Source of the DNA: Pseudomonas sp. p1(2021b)
Lineage (GTDB): Bacteria > Pseudomonadota > Gammaproteobacteria > Pseudomonadales > Pseudomonadaceae
Length of the DNA: 64,000 bases
NCBI RefSeq assembly: GCF_020151015.1
Contig: NZ_CP083746.1
Location: 1 to 64,000, forward strand
Reading direction: 5' to 3'
A program made the translations under genes and the position numbers. Positions 41,769 through 49,750 of the stretch are shown one piece after another. Position 1 is the first letter of the stretch, and every line of letters starts with the position of its first letter. The notes below the pieces were generated by a model. The model saw nothing but the letters and a program-made list of their open reading frames with translations, did not search any database and was not told where the DNA came from.

Positions 41769-42773
41769 TCACTCGGCCTTGAGTGCCTGCGCCAACAGTT
41801 CATACGACCGTACCCGGTCCGCATGCTCGTACAGGTCGCAGGTGAATATCAGTTCATCCGCCCCGGTCTGCTCCAGCAGCACCTCGACCTTGGCCCGTAC
41901 CTTCTGCGGGCTGCCGATCATCGCCAAGCCCAGGAAGCTACCCACCGCATCGCGTTCATGGGGCAGCCACAGGCCGTCCATGCTCGGCACCGGTGGGCGC
42001 TGCATCAGGCTCTGGCCACGAATCAGTGCCAGGATGCGCTGGTACACCGAGGTCGCCAGGTATTCGGCCTTTTCGTCGGTTTCTGCCACGACCATGGGCA
42101 CGCCGAGCATCACGTAGGGCTTGTCCAGTACCGTGGAAGGCTTGAAGTGGTCGCGGTAGATGCGGATCGCCTCGTGCATATAGCGCGGGGCGAAATGCGA
42201 GGCGAAGGCATAGGGCAACCCGCGCATGCCCGCCAGCTGGGCGCTGAACAGGCTGGAGCCGAGCAGCCAGAGCGGCACGTCGGTGTCGTGGCCTGGCACC
42301 GCAATGACCTTCTGGTCCGGCGTGCGTGGGCCCAGGTAGCGGGACAGCTCTTCGACGTCGTCCGGGAAGTCGTCGGCGCTGCCGGAGCGTTCGCGACGCA
42401 AGGCGCGGGCCGTCATCTGGTCGGAGCCCGGTGCGCGACCCAGGCCCAGGTCGATACGCCCAGGGTAGAGGCTTGCCAGTGTGCCGAACTGCTCGGCGAT
42501 TACCAGGGGCGCATGGTTGGGCAGCATCACGCCGCCAGCGCCGATGCGGATGCGCGAGGTGCCACCTGCCAGGTACCCAATCAACACGGCTGTGGCCGAG
42601 CTGGCGATGCCGTCCATGTTGTGGTGCTCGGCCACCCAGAAACGGTTGTAGCCGAACCGCTCGACCGCCTGGGCCAGGTCCAGGGAGTTGCGCAGGGCCT
42701 GGGCAGGGCCGCCATCGGCGCGTACCGGCACCAGGTCGAGGGTGGATATCTTCAAGTCACGCAGGTGCGTCAT
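41769..42773 (-). CDS. Luciferase-like (LLM class) flavin-dependent monooxygenase
   Basis: This 334-residue TIM-barrel protein of the bacterial luciferase-like family starts [53 protein letters not shown]; the WVAEHHN and [20 protein letters not shown] blocks are typical of the MsnO8-type group. GGAGG lies 5 bases before the ATG at 42773. The substrate is unknown. Confidence 0.88.
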   Translation of the reverse strand: MTHLRDLKISTLDLVPVRADGGPAQALRNSLDLAQAVERFGYNRFWVAEHHNMDGIASSATAVLIGYLAGGTSRIRIGAGGVMLPNHAPLVIAEQFGTLASLYPGRIDLGLGRAPGSDQMTARALRRERSGSADDFPDDVEELSRYLGPRTPDQKVIAVPGHDTDVPLWLLGSSLFSAQLAGMRGLPYAFASHFAPRYMHEAIRIYRDHFKPSTVLDKPYVMLGVPMVVAETDEKAEYLATSVYQRILALIRGQSLMQRPPVPSMDGLWLPHERDAVGSFLGLAMIGSPQKVRAKVEVLLEQTGADELIFTCDLYEHADRVRSYELLAQALKAE

Positions 42774-42863
42774 GGGTGCCTCCGCAGAAAGGTTGGCCGT
42801 GGGGCCTTGGGTGCTCTGTATGGGCACTTTTCGGGGTTTCAATGCTAGGCGTCAGATTTAGCT

Positions 42864-42890
42864 GAACTTGCTGTAAGCCTGAACCTCAGA
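42864..42890 (+). promoter_or_regulatory. Candidate AlgU (sigma-22) promoter of osmC
   Basis: GAACTT (42864-42869), a 16-bp spacer and TCAGA (42886-42890) fit the extracytoplasmic-stress sigma factor pattern GAACTT-N16-TCNNA. It is 34 bp before the osmC-like start. AlgU control of osmC is established in P. aeruginosa as I recall; here it is read from the motif. Confidence 0.6.
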
Positions 42891-42924
42891 ACCCATAAGT
42901 ACCCACCCTACGACAGGAGGCAAC

Positions 42925-43350
42925 ATGAAAAAGACAGCATCGGCGATCTGGCAAGGCGGGTTGAAGGATGGCAAGGGATCGCTCTCCACGGAAAGCGGTG
43001 CGCTCAAGCAGAACCCCTATGGCTTCAACACCCGCTTCGAAGGCTCGCCAGGCACCAACCCGGAAGAGCTGATCGGCGCGGCCCATGCCGGCTGCTTTTC
43101 CATGGCACTGTCGATGATGCTCGGCGAGGCGGGCCTGACCCCCGAGCGTATCGACACCATTGCCGAGGTCAGCCTGGACAAGCAGCCGGACGGTTTTGCC
43201 ATTACGGCCGTGCACCTGACCCTCAAGGCCAAAGTACCTGGGGCGAGCGATGCGCAGTTCCAGGAAATCGCCAACAAGGCCAAAGCCGGCTGCCCGGTGT
43301 CGAAGGTGCTGAACGCGACGATTACCTTGGACGCCACCCTGCTTTCCTAG
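42925..43350 (+). CDS. osmC: OsmC-family organic hydroperoxide reductase
   Basis: This 141-residue thiol peroxidase detoxifies organic hydroperoxides. The two redox cysteines of the family are C57 (AAHAGCFSMAL) and C123 (AKAGCPVSKVL). The N-terminus MKKTASAIWQGGLKDGKGSLSTESGAL is OsmC rather than Ohr type. AGGAGG precedes the ATG. A sigma-22-like promoter lies immediately upstream, in line with osmotic/envelope-stress control. Confidence 0.94.
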   Translation: MKKTASAIWQGGLKDGKGSLSTESGALKQNPYGFNTRFEGSPGTNPEELIGAAHAGCFSMALSMMLGEAGLTPERIDTIAEVSLDKQPDGFAITAVHLTLKAKVPGASDAQFQEIANKAKAGCPVSKVLNATITLDATLLS

Positions 43351-43424
43351 GCGGCGCAACAGGAGCGGTTTCCTGTAGTCTAATGGGCGTTGGCAGCCCG
43401 ACTGCCTTTGTCAGGAGCCGTTCC

Positions 43425-43658
43425 ATGATCCGCGTAGCAACCGCCGTGCTGGTCTCCTTGCTGGCGACGGCTGTCATGGCCGCGCCCAAGCCGTGCGAGG
43501 AACTCAAGGCCGAAATCGAGGCGAAGATCCAGGCTGCGGGGGTGACGTCCTATACCCTGGAGATCGTGCCCAACAGCGAAGTCCGCGACCAGAACATGAT
43601 CGTCGGCAGCTGCGAGGGTGGCACCAAGAAGATCATCTACCAGAAGAACGACCAGTGA
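43425..43658 (+). CDS. DUF1161 family secreted protein, copy 2
   Basis: This 77-residue protein has a signal peptide (MIRVATAVLVSLLATAVMAAP) and the same mature pattern as copy 1: KPCEELKAEIEAKIQAAGV and VGSCEGGTKKIIY, with two conserved cysteines and a slightly longer middle loop (NSEVRDQNM). AGGAG lies 8 bases before the chosen ATG; an upstream in-frame ATG at 43383 would disrupt the signal peptide. Function unknown. Confidence 0.85.
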   Translation: MIRVATAVLVSLLATAVMAAPKPCEELKAEIEAKIQAAGVTSYTLEIVPNSEVRDQNMIVGSCEGGTKKIIYQKNDQ

Positions 43659-43685
43659 CCCGAGCCTGTTTTATCGACGGTAGAC

Positions 43686-43713
43686 CCCGCTCCCATTGGT
43701 TCTTGGGAGTGGG
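43686..43713. other. Hairpin between converging genes
   Basis: CCCGCTCCCA and TGGGAGTGGG pair over 10 bp (one G-U) around an 8-base loop. There is no T run; a weak shared terminator is possible. Confidence 0.55.
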
Positions 43714-43734
43714 TATGGCCATGAAGGCTGCCGC

Positions 43735-44148
43735 TCACGGAATGCAGAACACCTGGCTCGGCTCGTTCACCACCACCTTGCGGCTGGCATCGAACAGCAA
43801 CACCTGCGGTTGCATCACCGGTGCCCGCGCCTCCAGGCGATAGCGCTCGCCTGCCTTGAAGTCATCGAAGCGTACGGTGAGGTAGCAAGTGCGCTCGGTA
43901 GGGTCGGTGCTGAATCCGCCCGAATACACTTCGTAGTCGAAGCGCACCACTAGCTCGTGCCGACCTGGGGTGACCTGGAAGTAGCGGCCATCCTCCAGCC
44001 GCTGGCCGTCCAGGCGGTCGGCCATGATGGTTCTGCCAGGGGTGATGGTGTAGAGGTCGACCCAGGCCTGCTTGGGATCGACGGGCGGCAAGGGGCTGGC
44101 GCAAGCCCCCAGTGCACTGAGGGCGATCAGCATCATGGGCTGGCGCAT
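43735..44148 (-). CDS. Lipoprotein of unknown function, sister 1
   Basis: This 137-residue protein has a lipoprotein signal (MRQPMMLIALSALGAC, lipobox LGAC with Cys16). The mature part has DPKQAWVDL, a central YFQVTPGRHELVVRFDYEV strand pair, TCYLTVRFDDFKAGERYRLEA and a final cysteine. It is clearly homologous to the adjacent lipoprotein at 44226-44639 over the full length. Beta-rich fold, probably anchored in the outer membrane. Function unknown. Confidence 0.82.
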   Translation of the reverse strand: MRQPMMLIALSALGACASPLPPVDPKQAWVDLYTITPGRTIMADRLDGQRLEDGRYFQVTPGRHELVVRFDYEVYSGGFSTDPTERTCYLTVRFDDFKAGERYRLEARAPVMQPQVLLFDASRKVVVNEPSQVFCIP

Positions 44149-44225
44149 GGCGAAACTCCCGCTCGCGGTTTACAGGCTTTAAGCATAGCGCCGTCAGGCC
44201 CACACTGTCGTCAAACTCTTGGGTT

Positions 44226-44639
44226 TCAGGTGCGCTGGCAACCGGCTGGCATCCCCTGCCCTACCAGCTTCTGCTGCTGGTCGTAGAGTTTGACCCAGGG
44301 GCGGAAACCGATGCTGCCGGCCTGCAGCTGGTAGCGTTGGCCGGCACTGAAATCCTTGAACGTCAGGTTCAGCTGACAGTCGCGCCACAGCGGCTCATCC
44401 ACTGGGCCGATATTGCTCGGCGCCACCGCGAACTGGTAGCGCACGGTGAGCTCGTGGTTGCCGGGCTGGACTTCGAAATAGCGTTTGTCGGCCCAGTCGC
44501 GTTCGTCCACCTGCACGGCATGCAGTGAGGTGTTGTCGTAGGGCGCGAGGTCGACCCAGGCCTGGTTGGGGTCCGGGTCGGGCAGCGTGGAGCAACCGGA
44601 CAGCAGCACGAGCGTGCCGACGGCAATCAGTGAACGCAT
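44226..44639 (-). CDS. Lipoprotein of unknown function, sister 2
   Basis: This protein is also 137 residues, with lipobox LSGC (MRSLIAVGTLVLLSGCSTLPD) and the same body plan as sister 1: DPNQAWVDL, YFEVQPGNHELTVRYQFAV, DCQLNLTFKDFSAGQRYQLQA and a Cys near the end. GGGGGAG lies 7 bases before the chosen ATG; the longer frame at 44678 lacks this. It is 77 bp upstream of sister 1 on the same strand, so they are probably one transcript from an old tandem duplication. Confidence 0.82.
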   Translation of the reverse strand: MRSLIAVGTLVLLSGCSTLPDPDPNQAWVDLAPYDNTSLHAVQVDERDWADKRYFEVQPGNHELTVRYQFAVAPSNIGPVDEPLWRDCQLNLTFKDFSAGQRYQLQAGSIGFRPWVKLYDQQQKLVGQGMPAGCQRT

Positions 44640-44705
44640 GGCGAAACTCCCCCCTGGCGAGATAGTCTTGGACCGCACTGGCCGTGAGCGAGATAGACAG
44701 CCCTG

Positions 44706-45797
44706 ATGTTTCGACTTTTTCTTTTGCAGTGCTCAAGCCATGGGCCTCTCGACCGCGTTTTCTGGCGTTTGGTTCCCGTGCTGGCGGCCTTCCTGCTGAA
44801 CGGTTGCTCCAGCATCGGCTACTACGGTCAGTTGGCCGAGGGGCAATGGCAACTGTTGCGGGCGCGACAACCTGTGGCGCAGTTGCTGGACGACCCTTCC
44901 CTAGGCGATCCATTGCGCCAGCGCCTGGAGCATGCCGAACAAGCCCGGCAATTCGCCAGCGAGCGATTGAAGCTGCCGGACAATCGCAGCTATCGGGTCT
45001 ATGCCGATCTAGGGCGGCCCTACGTGGTATGGAATGTCTTTGCGACACCTGAGCTCTCGTTGCAGCCGGTCACCCATTGCTTCCCGATCGCCGGTTGCGT
45101 GGCCTACCGGGGCTATTACCGGCAAGGCGCCGCCCGGGGCGCAGCAGCGTTGATGCGCCAGGAGGGGATGGACGTGTATGTCGGGGGCGTGGAGGCCTAT
45201 TCGACGCTGGGCTGGTTCGACGATCCGATCCTTTCTTCGATGGTTGCCTGGGGCGATGAACGCCTGGCCGCGGTGATCTTCCATGAGCTGGCGCACCAGC
45301 GCGTCTATGTGCAGGACGACACCGAATTCAATGAGTCGTTCGCCACCTTCGTGGAGCAGGAAGGCTCGCGGCAATGGCGCGTGGCGCGCGGGCTTCCAGC
45401 GATTCGGGATGACGCGGCGCGCCAGCGCGAGCAGTTCGTTCGGCTGGTGCTGGACAGCCGTTCGCGCCTGCAGGCGATCTATGCCGGGCCGTTGAACGAG
45501 GCTGGCAAGCGGGCGGCCAAGCAGGTGGAATTCGAGCGTTTGCGGCGCGAGTATCGGCAACTGCGCGATGGGCCGTGGAAGGGTGACGGGCGCTACGATG
45601 CCTGGATGTACGGGCCGATGAACAACGCCAAGCTGCTGCCGTTTGGGTTGTATGACCAGTGGGTGCCGGCGTTTGCGGTGTTGTTCAGGGACGTGAAAGG
45701 CGATTGGGGCGAGTTCTACCGGCGGGTCGAGGCGCTGGGGCGGTTGCCGGCTTCGGCGCGCAAGGCCGAGTTGGCGAGGTTGGCTGGCCAGGGGTGA
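44706..45797 (+). CDS. Putative lipoprotein aminopeptidase (COG4324 type)
   Basis: This is a predicted zinc aminopeptidase of about 363 residues. The N-terminus carries a lipoprotein signal (RLVPVLAAFLLNGC). The metal site is HELAHQ at about residues 193-198 with a downstream glutamate in NESFATFVEQEG, the gluzincin pattern. The start codon is uncertain, because the ribosome binding site is weak and the signal would still work from a start some codons further in. It diverges from the two sister lipoproteins. The substrate is unknown. Confidence 0.8.
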   Translation: MFRLFLLQCSSHGPLDRVFWRLVPVLAAFLLNGCSSIGYYGQLAEGQWQLLRARQPVAQLLDDPSLGDPLRQRLEHAEQARQFASERLKLPDNRSYRVYADLGRPYVVWNVFATPELSLQPVTHCFPIAGCVAYRGYYRQGAARGAAALMRQEGMDVYVGGVEAYSTLGWFDDPILSSMVAWGDERLAAVIFHELAHQRVYVQDDTEFNESFATFVEQEGSRQWRVARGLPAIRDDAARQREQFVRLVLDSRSRLQAIYAGPLNEAGKRAAKQVEFERLRREYRQLRDGPWKGDGRYDAWMYGPMNNAKLLPFGLYDQWVPAFAVLFRDVKGDWGEFYRRVEALGRLPASARKAELARLAGQG

Positions 45798-45862
45798 AGG
45801 GGCCGCTTTGCGGCCCAGATCGCGGGACAAGCCCGCTCCTACAGGGGCTGTGCAGCAGCCCC
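45798..45862. repeat. REP element after the aminopeptidase gene
   Basis: A GGGGCCGCTTTGCGGCCC hairpin runs into a second-type REP core (ATCGCGGGACAAGCCCGCTCCTACAGG without its usual partner) and then GGGGCTG-TGCA-CAGCCCC-like sequence. It lies between converging genes and combines the leader of the first REP type with the core of the second. Confidence 0.78.
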
Positions 45863-45874
45863 AAGACAAAAGGG

Positions 45875-46525
45875 TCAGGCCCGGAAAAACGCCTGGTGCA
45901 ATTGTGCCAAGGTGTCGAAATGGAAGGCCGGCGCTTCGGCCATCAGCTCTTCGCGGCTGCCGAATCCATAGCCCACCGCCACCGCCTGCAGCCCATTACT
46001 GCGCGCGCCGATCAGGTCATGCTTGCGATCACCGATCATCAAGGTCTGCGCCGGGTCCAGCCCTTCTTCGTCCAGCAGGTGGCGGATCAACTCGACCTTG
46101 TTGGTCCGGGTGCCATCCAGTTCGCTGCCGTAGATCACCTTGAAATGGTGATCGAAAGCGAAGTGCCGGGCGATCTCGCGGGCGAACTCCCAGGGTTTGG
46201 AGGTGGCGATGTACAGCGTGCGGCCTTGGCCATTCAGCGCCTCGAGCAGCTCCGGCACACCGTCGAACACCAGGTTCTCGTACAGGCCGGTGACGCTGAA
46301 GCGCTCGCGGTAGAAGTTCACCGCGTCCCAGGCCTTGGCCTCGTCGAAGTGGTAGAACTGCATGAAGGCCTGCAGCAAGGGTGGGCCGATGAAGTGCTCG
46401 AGGCGGGCCAGGTCCGGCTCGTCGATACCCAGTTTGGCCAGGGCGTACTGGATCGAACGGGTGATGCCCAGGCGCGGGTCGGTCAGGGTGCCGTCGAGGT
46501 CGAAGAGGATGTTCTGCTGGTGCAT
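45875..46525 (-). CDS. HAD-family phosphatase (Gph-like)
   Basis: This 216-residue hydrolase has the HAD nucleophile motif FDLDGTLTD (D9, D11), motif II YIATSKP near residue 110, and motif IV LMIGDRKHDLIGA near 169. It most resembles phosphoglycolate phosphatase-like proteins, but the substrate is not certain. The start at 46525 gives a normal N-terminus; the longer frame crosses a REP element. Confidence 0.85.
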   Translation of the reverse strand: MHQQNILFDLDGTLTDPRLGITRSIQYALAKLGIDEPDLARLEHFIGPPLLQAFMQFYHFDEAKAWDAVNFYRERFSVTGLYENLVFDGVPELLEALNGQGRTLYIATSKPWEFAREIARHFAFDHHFKVIYGSELDGTRTNKVELIRHLLDEEGLDPAQTLMIGDRKHDLIGARSNGLQAVAVGYGFGSREELMAEAPAFHFDTLAQLHQAFFRA

Positions 46526-46557
46526 GGTGTTCTCGGTATCTATGAGCCGTTGCGCAT

Positions 46558-46647
46558 TGTGTGCGGGCTTGTCCCGCGATGGCGCCCATACAGGCAATGG
46601 GGTTTATGCTGCTGGCGCTATCGCGTGACAAGCCCGCTCCTACAGGT
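46558..46647. repeat. Inverted pair of REP elements (second type)
   Basis: GTGCGGGCTTGTCCCGCGAT (46561-46580) and ATCGCGTGACAAGCCCGCTCCTACAGG-like sequence (46620-46646) face each other in the spacer upstream of the HAD gene. One core base is changed in the second copy (CGTGACA instead of CGGGACA). Confidence 0.85.
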
Positions 46648-46658
46648 GCGAGAGGTGG

Positions 46659-47201
46659 CTATCGGTCGTAGCCTTCGGCCAGGTGCTGGTCCTTGAGCTT
46701 GACGTAGTTGGCGGCGCTATAGGGGAAAAACGCACGTTCCTTGTCGGTCAATGGGCGGGCCTGCTTCACCGGGCTGCCCACGTACAGGTAGCCACTTTCC
46801 AGGCGCTTGCCAGGCGGCACCAGGCTGCCGGCGCCGATGATCACTTCGTCCTCGACCACCGCGCCATCCATGATGGTGCTGCCCATGCCGACCAGAATGC
46901 GGCTGCCCAGTGTACAGCCGTGCAACATGACTTTGTGACCGATGGTCACATCGTCGCCGATCAACAACGGGAAGCCCTCCGGATTGAACGGCCCGGCATG
47001 GGTGATGTGCAGCACGCTGCCATCCTGCACGCTGGTGCGGGCGCCGATGCGGATACGGTGCATGTCGCCGCGCACCACGGTCAGCGGCCAGACCGAGCTG
47101 TCCTCGCCGATCTCCACGTCTCCCAGCACCACCGCCGAACAGTCGACGAAAACCCGTGGTCCAACTTTGGGAGTGTGTTGCTGAAAGCTTCGAATGGCCA
47201 T
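46659..47201 (-). CDS. Gamma carbonic anhydrase family protein (YrdA-like)
   Basis: This 180-residue protein is a left-handed beta-helix trimer of hexapeptide repeats (for example VFVDCSAVVLGDVEIGEDSSVWPL and IGDDVTIGHKVMLHGCTLGSRILVGMG). The zinc-binding histidines of the gamma-carbonic anhydrase family are in VLHITH and TIGHKVMLHG. Carbonic anhydrase activity is not assured for the YrdA branch. It diverges from prlC across 103 bp. Confidence 0.87.
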   Translation of the reverse strand: MAIRSFQQHTPKVGPRVFVDCSAVVLGDVEIGEDSSVWPLTVVRGDMHRIRIGARTSVQDGSVLHITHAGPFNPEGFPLLIGDDVTIGHKVMLHGCTLGSRILVGMGSTIMDGAVVEDEVIIGAGSLVPPGKRLESGYLYVGSPVKQARPLTDKERAFFPYSAANYVKLKDQHLAEGYDR

Positions 47202-47304
47202 GATAGCGCCCCTCTTGAATGCCGATAGGCGGGCTGCCTGCTGCGGTCGGCGTCGATTGTAATTAAGATGGTCCCGTGTTTCCTCCTGCCAAGGTATCTA
47301 AACC

Positions 47305-49356
47305 GTGAGTGCGAACAACCCGCTTCTGCAGTCCTACGATCTGCCGCCCTTCTCGGCGATCCGTGCCGAACATGTGCTGCCGGCGATCGAGCAGATCCTG
47401 GCCGACAACCGCAAAGCCATTGCAACGATCCTCGAACAGCAAGGCAAGAACCCGACCTGGGCCGGCCTGGTGCTGGCCATGGATGAACTCAACGACCGCC
47501 TGGGCGCGGCCTGGAGCCCGGTCAGCCACCTCAATGCGGTGTGCAACAGCAAGGAACTGCGCGAGGCCTATGAGTCCTGCCTGCCTGCCCTGAGCGCCTA
47601 TTCCACCGAACTGGGGCAGAACCGCCAGCTGTTCGAAGCCTACCAGGCCTTGGCCAGCAGCCCGGAAGCCGCCGGTTTCGACGCCGCCCAGAAGACCATC
47701 ATCGACCATGCCCTGCGTGACTTCCGCCTGTCGGGTATCGACCTGCCAGCCGATAAGCAACAGCGCTATGCCGAAGTGCAAAGCCGCCTGAGCGAATTGG
47801 GCAGCCGTTTCTCCAATCAGTTGCTCGATGCCACCCAGGCCTGGACCAAGCACGTCACCGACGAAGCGCAACTCGACGGCCTGACCGACTCGGCCAAGGC
47901 GCAGATGGCCGCCGCCGCCCAGGCCAAGGGCCTGGAAGGCTGGCTGATCACCCTGGAGTTCCCCAGCTACTACGCGGTGATGACCTACGCCAGCGACCGT
48001 GCCCTGCGCGAAGAGCTCTACGCCGCCTACTGCACCCGCGCCTCCGACCAAGGCCCGAACGCCGGCCAGTTCGACAACGGCCCGGTGATGAGCGAAATCC
48101 TCGACCTGCGCCAGGAGCTGGCTGAGCTGCTGGGCTTCAAGAACTACGCCGAGCTGAGCCTGGCCACCAAGATGGCCGAGTCCAGCGACCAGGTGCTGAG
48201 CTTCCTGCGTGACCTGGCCAAGCGCAGCAAGCCATTCGCCGCCAAGGACCTGGAGCAGCTCAAGGCCTATGCCGCCGAGCAAGGCTGCCCGGAGCTTTGC
48301 AGCTGGGACGCCGGCTACTACGGCGAAAAATTGCGCGAGCAGCGCTACAGCGTGTCGCAAGAGGCCCTGCGGGCCTACTTCCCGATCGACAAGGTGCTGT
48401 CGGGGCTGTTCTCCATCGTCCAGCGCCTGTACGGCATCGAGATTGCCGAACTCAAGGGCTTCGACACCTGGCACCCGGACGTGCGCCTGTTCGAGATCAA
48501 GGAAAACGGCCAGCATGTGGGCCGCTTCTTCTTCGACCTGTATGCCCGCGCCAACAAGCGCGGCGGTGCGTGGATGGACGGGGCCCGCGATCGTCGGCGC
48601 ACGGCAGCCGGAGCCCTGCAAAGCCCGGTGGCGAACCTGGTGTGCAACTTCACTCCGGCCGCACCCGGCAAGCCTGCGCTGCTGACCCACGATGAAGTCA
48701 CCACCCTGTTCCACGAGTTCGGGCACGGCCTGCACCACCTGCTCACCCGCATCGAGCATGCCGGCGTTTCCGGCATCAACGGTGTGGCCTGGGATGCCGT
48801 GGAGCTGCCGAGCCAGTTCATGGAGAACTGGTGCTGGGAGCCGGAAGGCCTGGCATTGATTTCCGGCCACTACGAGACCGGCGAACCCCTGCCCCAAGAC
48901 CTGCTGGACAAGATGCTGGCGGCCAAGAACTTCCAGTCGGGCATGATGATGGTGCGCCAGCTGGAATTCTCGCTGTTCGACTTCGAACTGCATGCCAACC
49001 ATGGCGATGGCCGCAGCGTGCTGCAGGTGCTCGAAGGGGTGCGCGACGAGGTGTCGGTGATGCGTCCACCGGCCTACAACCGCTTCCCCAACAGCTTCGC
49101 CCACATCTTCGCCGGCGGTTATGCGGCGGGCTACTACAGCTACAAGTGGGCTGAAGTGCTCTCGGCCGATGCCTTCTCGCGCTTCGAGGAAGAAGGCGTG
49201 CTCAATGCCGAGACCGGCCGTGCCTTCCGCGAAGCGATCCTGGCCCGTGGCGGTTCCCGCGAGCCGATGGTGCTGTTCGTCGATTTCCGCGGTCGCGAGC
49301 CTGCCATCGATGCATTGCTGCGCCATAGTGGCCTGACCGAGGACGCGGCGGCATGA
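47305..49356 (+). CDS. prlC: Oligopeptidase A
   Basis: This is a cytosolic M3-family zinc metallopeptidase of 683 residues that degrades short peptides, including released signal peptides. The zinc motif HEFGHGLHH starts at H470, with the third ligand glutamate in DAVELPSQFMENW, and a C-terminal AGYYSYKWAEVL segment carries substrate-binding tyrosines. It starts at GTG. The next gene overlaps its stop by 4 bp. Confidence 0.96.
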   Translation: MSANNPLLQSYDLPPFSAIRAEHVLPAIEQILADNRKAIATILEQQGKNPTWAGLVLAMDELNDRLGAAWSPVSHLNAVCNSKELREAYESCLPALSAYSTELGQNRQLFEAYQALASSPEAAGFDAAQKTIIDHALRDFRLSGIDLPADKQQRYAEVQSRLSELGSRFSNQLLDATQAWTKHVTDEAQLDGLTDSAKAQMAAAAQAKGLEGWLITLEFPSYYAVMTYASDRALREELYAAYCTRASDQGPNAGQFDNGPVMSEILDLRQELAELLGFKNYAELSLATKMAESSDQVLSFLRDLAKRSKPFAAKDLEQLKAYAAEQGCPELCSWDAGYYGEKLREQRYSVSQEALRAYFPIDKVLSGLFSIVQRLYGIEIAELKGFDTWHPDVRLFEIKENGQHVGRFFFDLYARANKRGGAWMDGARDRRRTAAGALQSPVANLVCNFTPAAPGKPALLTHDEVTTLFHEFGHGLHHLLTRIEHAGVSGINGVAWDAVELPSQFMENWCWEPEGLALISGHYETGEPLPQDLLDKMLAAKNFQSGMMMVRQLEFSLFDFELHANHGDGRSVLQVLEGVRDEVSVMRPPAYNRFPNSFAHIFAGGYAAGYYSYKWAEVLSADAFSRFEEEGVLNAETGRAFREAILARGGSREPMVLFVDFRGREPAIDALLRHSGLTEDAAA

Positions 49357-49634
49357 GCGAGGTACCTGTGACCAAGACCAAGAAGCGCTTCATCGCCGGG
49401 GCCGTGTGCCCGGCGTGCAGCGAGCCCGACAAGCTGATGATGTGGAACGAGGACGGCGTACCGCACCGTGAGTGCGTGGCCTGCGGGTTCACCGATACCC
49501 TGAACGAGCAAGGGCTTTCGGTACCCAAGGAGCTGGGCACCCGGGTCAACCATCTGGCGCCCAAAGCGGCGCCGGCCCAGGTGCAGACGGTGCAGTTCTT
49601 CCCCAACCCCAAGCTGAAGAAACCGGCCGAGTAA
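49353..49634 (+). CDS. YheV-like zinc-ribbon protein
   Basis: This 93-residue protein carries two CxxC pairs (CPACSEPDKLMMW and HRECVACGFTDTLNE), the pattern of the YheV/TIGR02443-type putative metal-binding family. Its ATG overlaps the prlC stop as ATGA, so it is translated with oligopeptidase A; this linkage is the only hint of function. The C-terminus is basic and disordered. Confidence 0.87.
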   Translation: MSEVPVTKTKKRFIAGAVCPACSEPDKLMMWNEDGVPHRECVACGFTDTLNEQGLSVPKELGTRVNHLAPKAAPAQVQTVQFFPNPKLKKPAE

Positions 49635-49750
49635 AGGCCGTCGCGCCGTCGAAGGCGTGTTCCTGAAGGCGCAGGTGGTAGATATCCGACCACCTGCGCT
49701 GCTGCTTGCGCTCCATGCTCGCGTTGGTCATCAACCGGCAGGAGCCACCC

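Noticed and set aside
47263..49326. Open frame of 687 codons antisense to prlC
   Set aside because: Same explanation: high GC at third positions leaves the opposite strand open.
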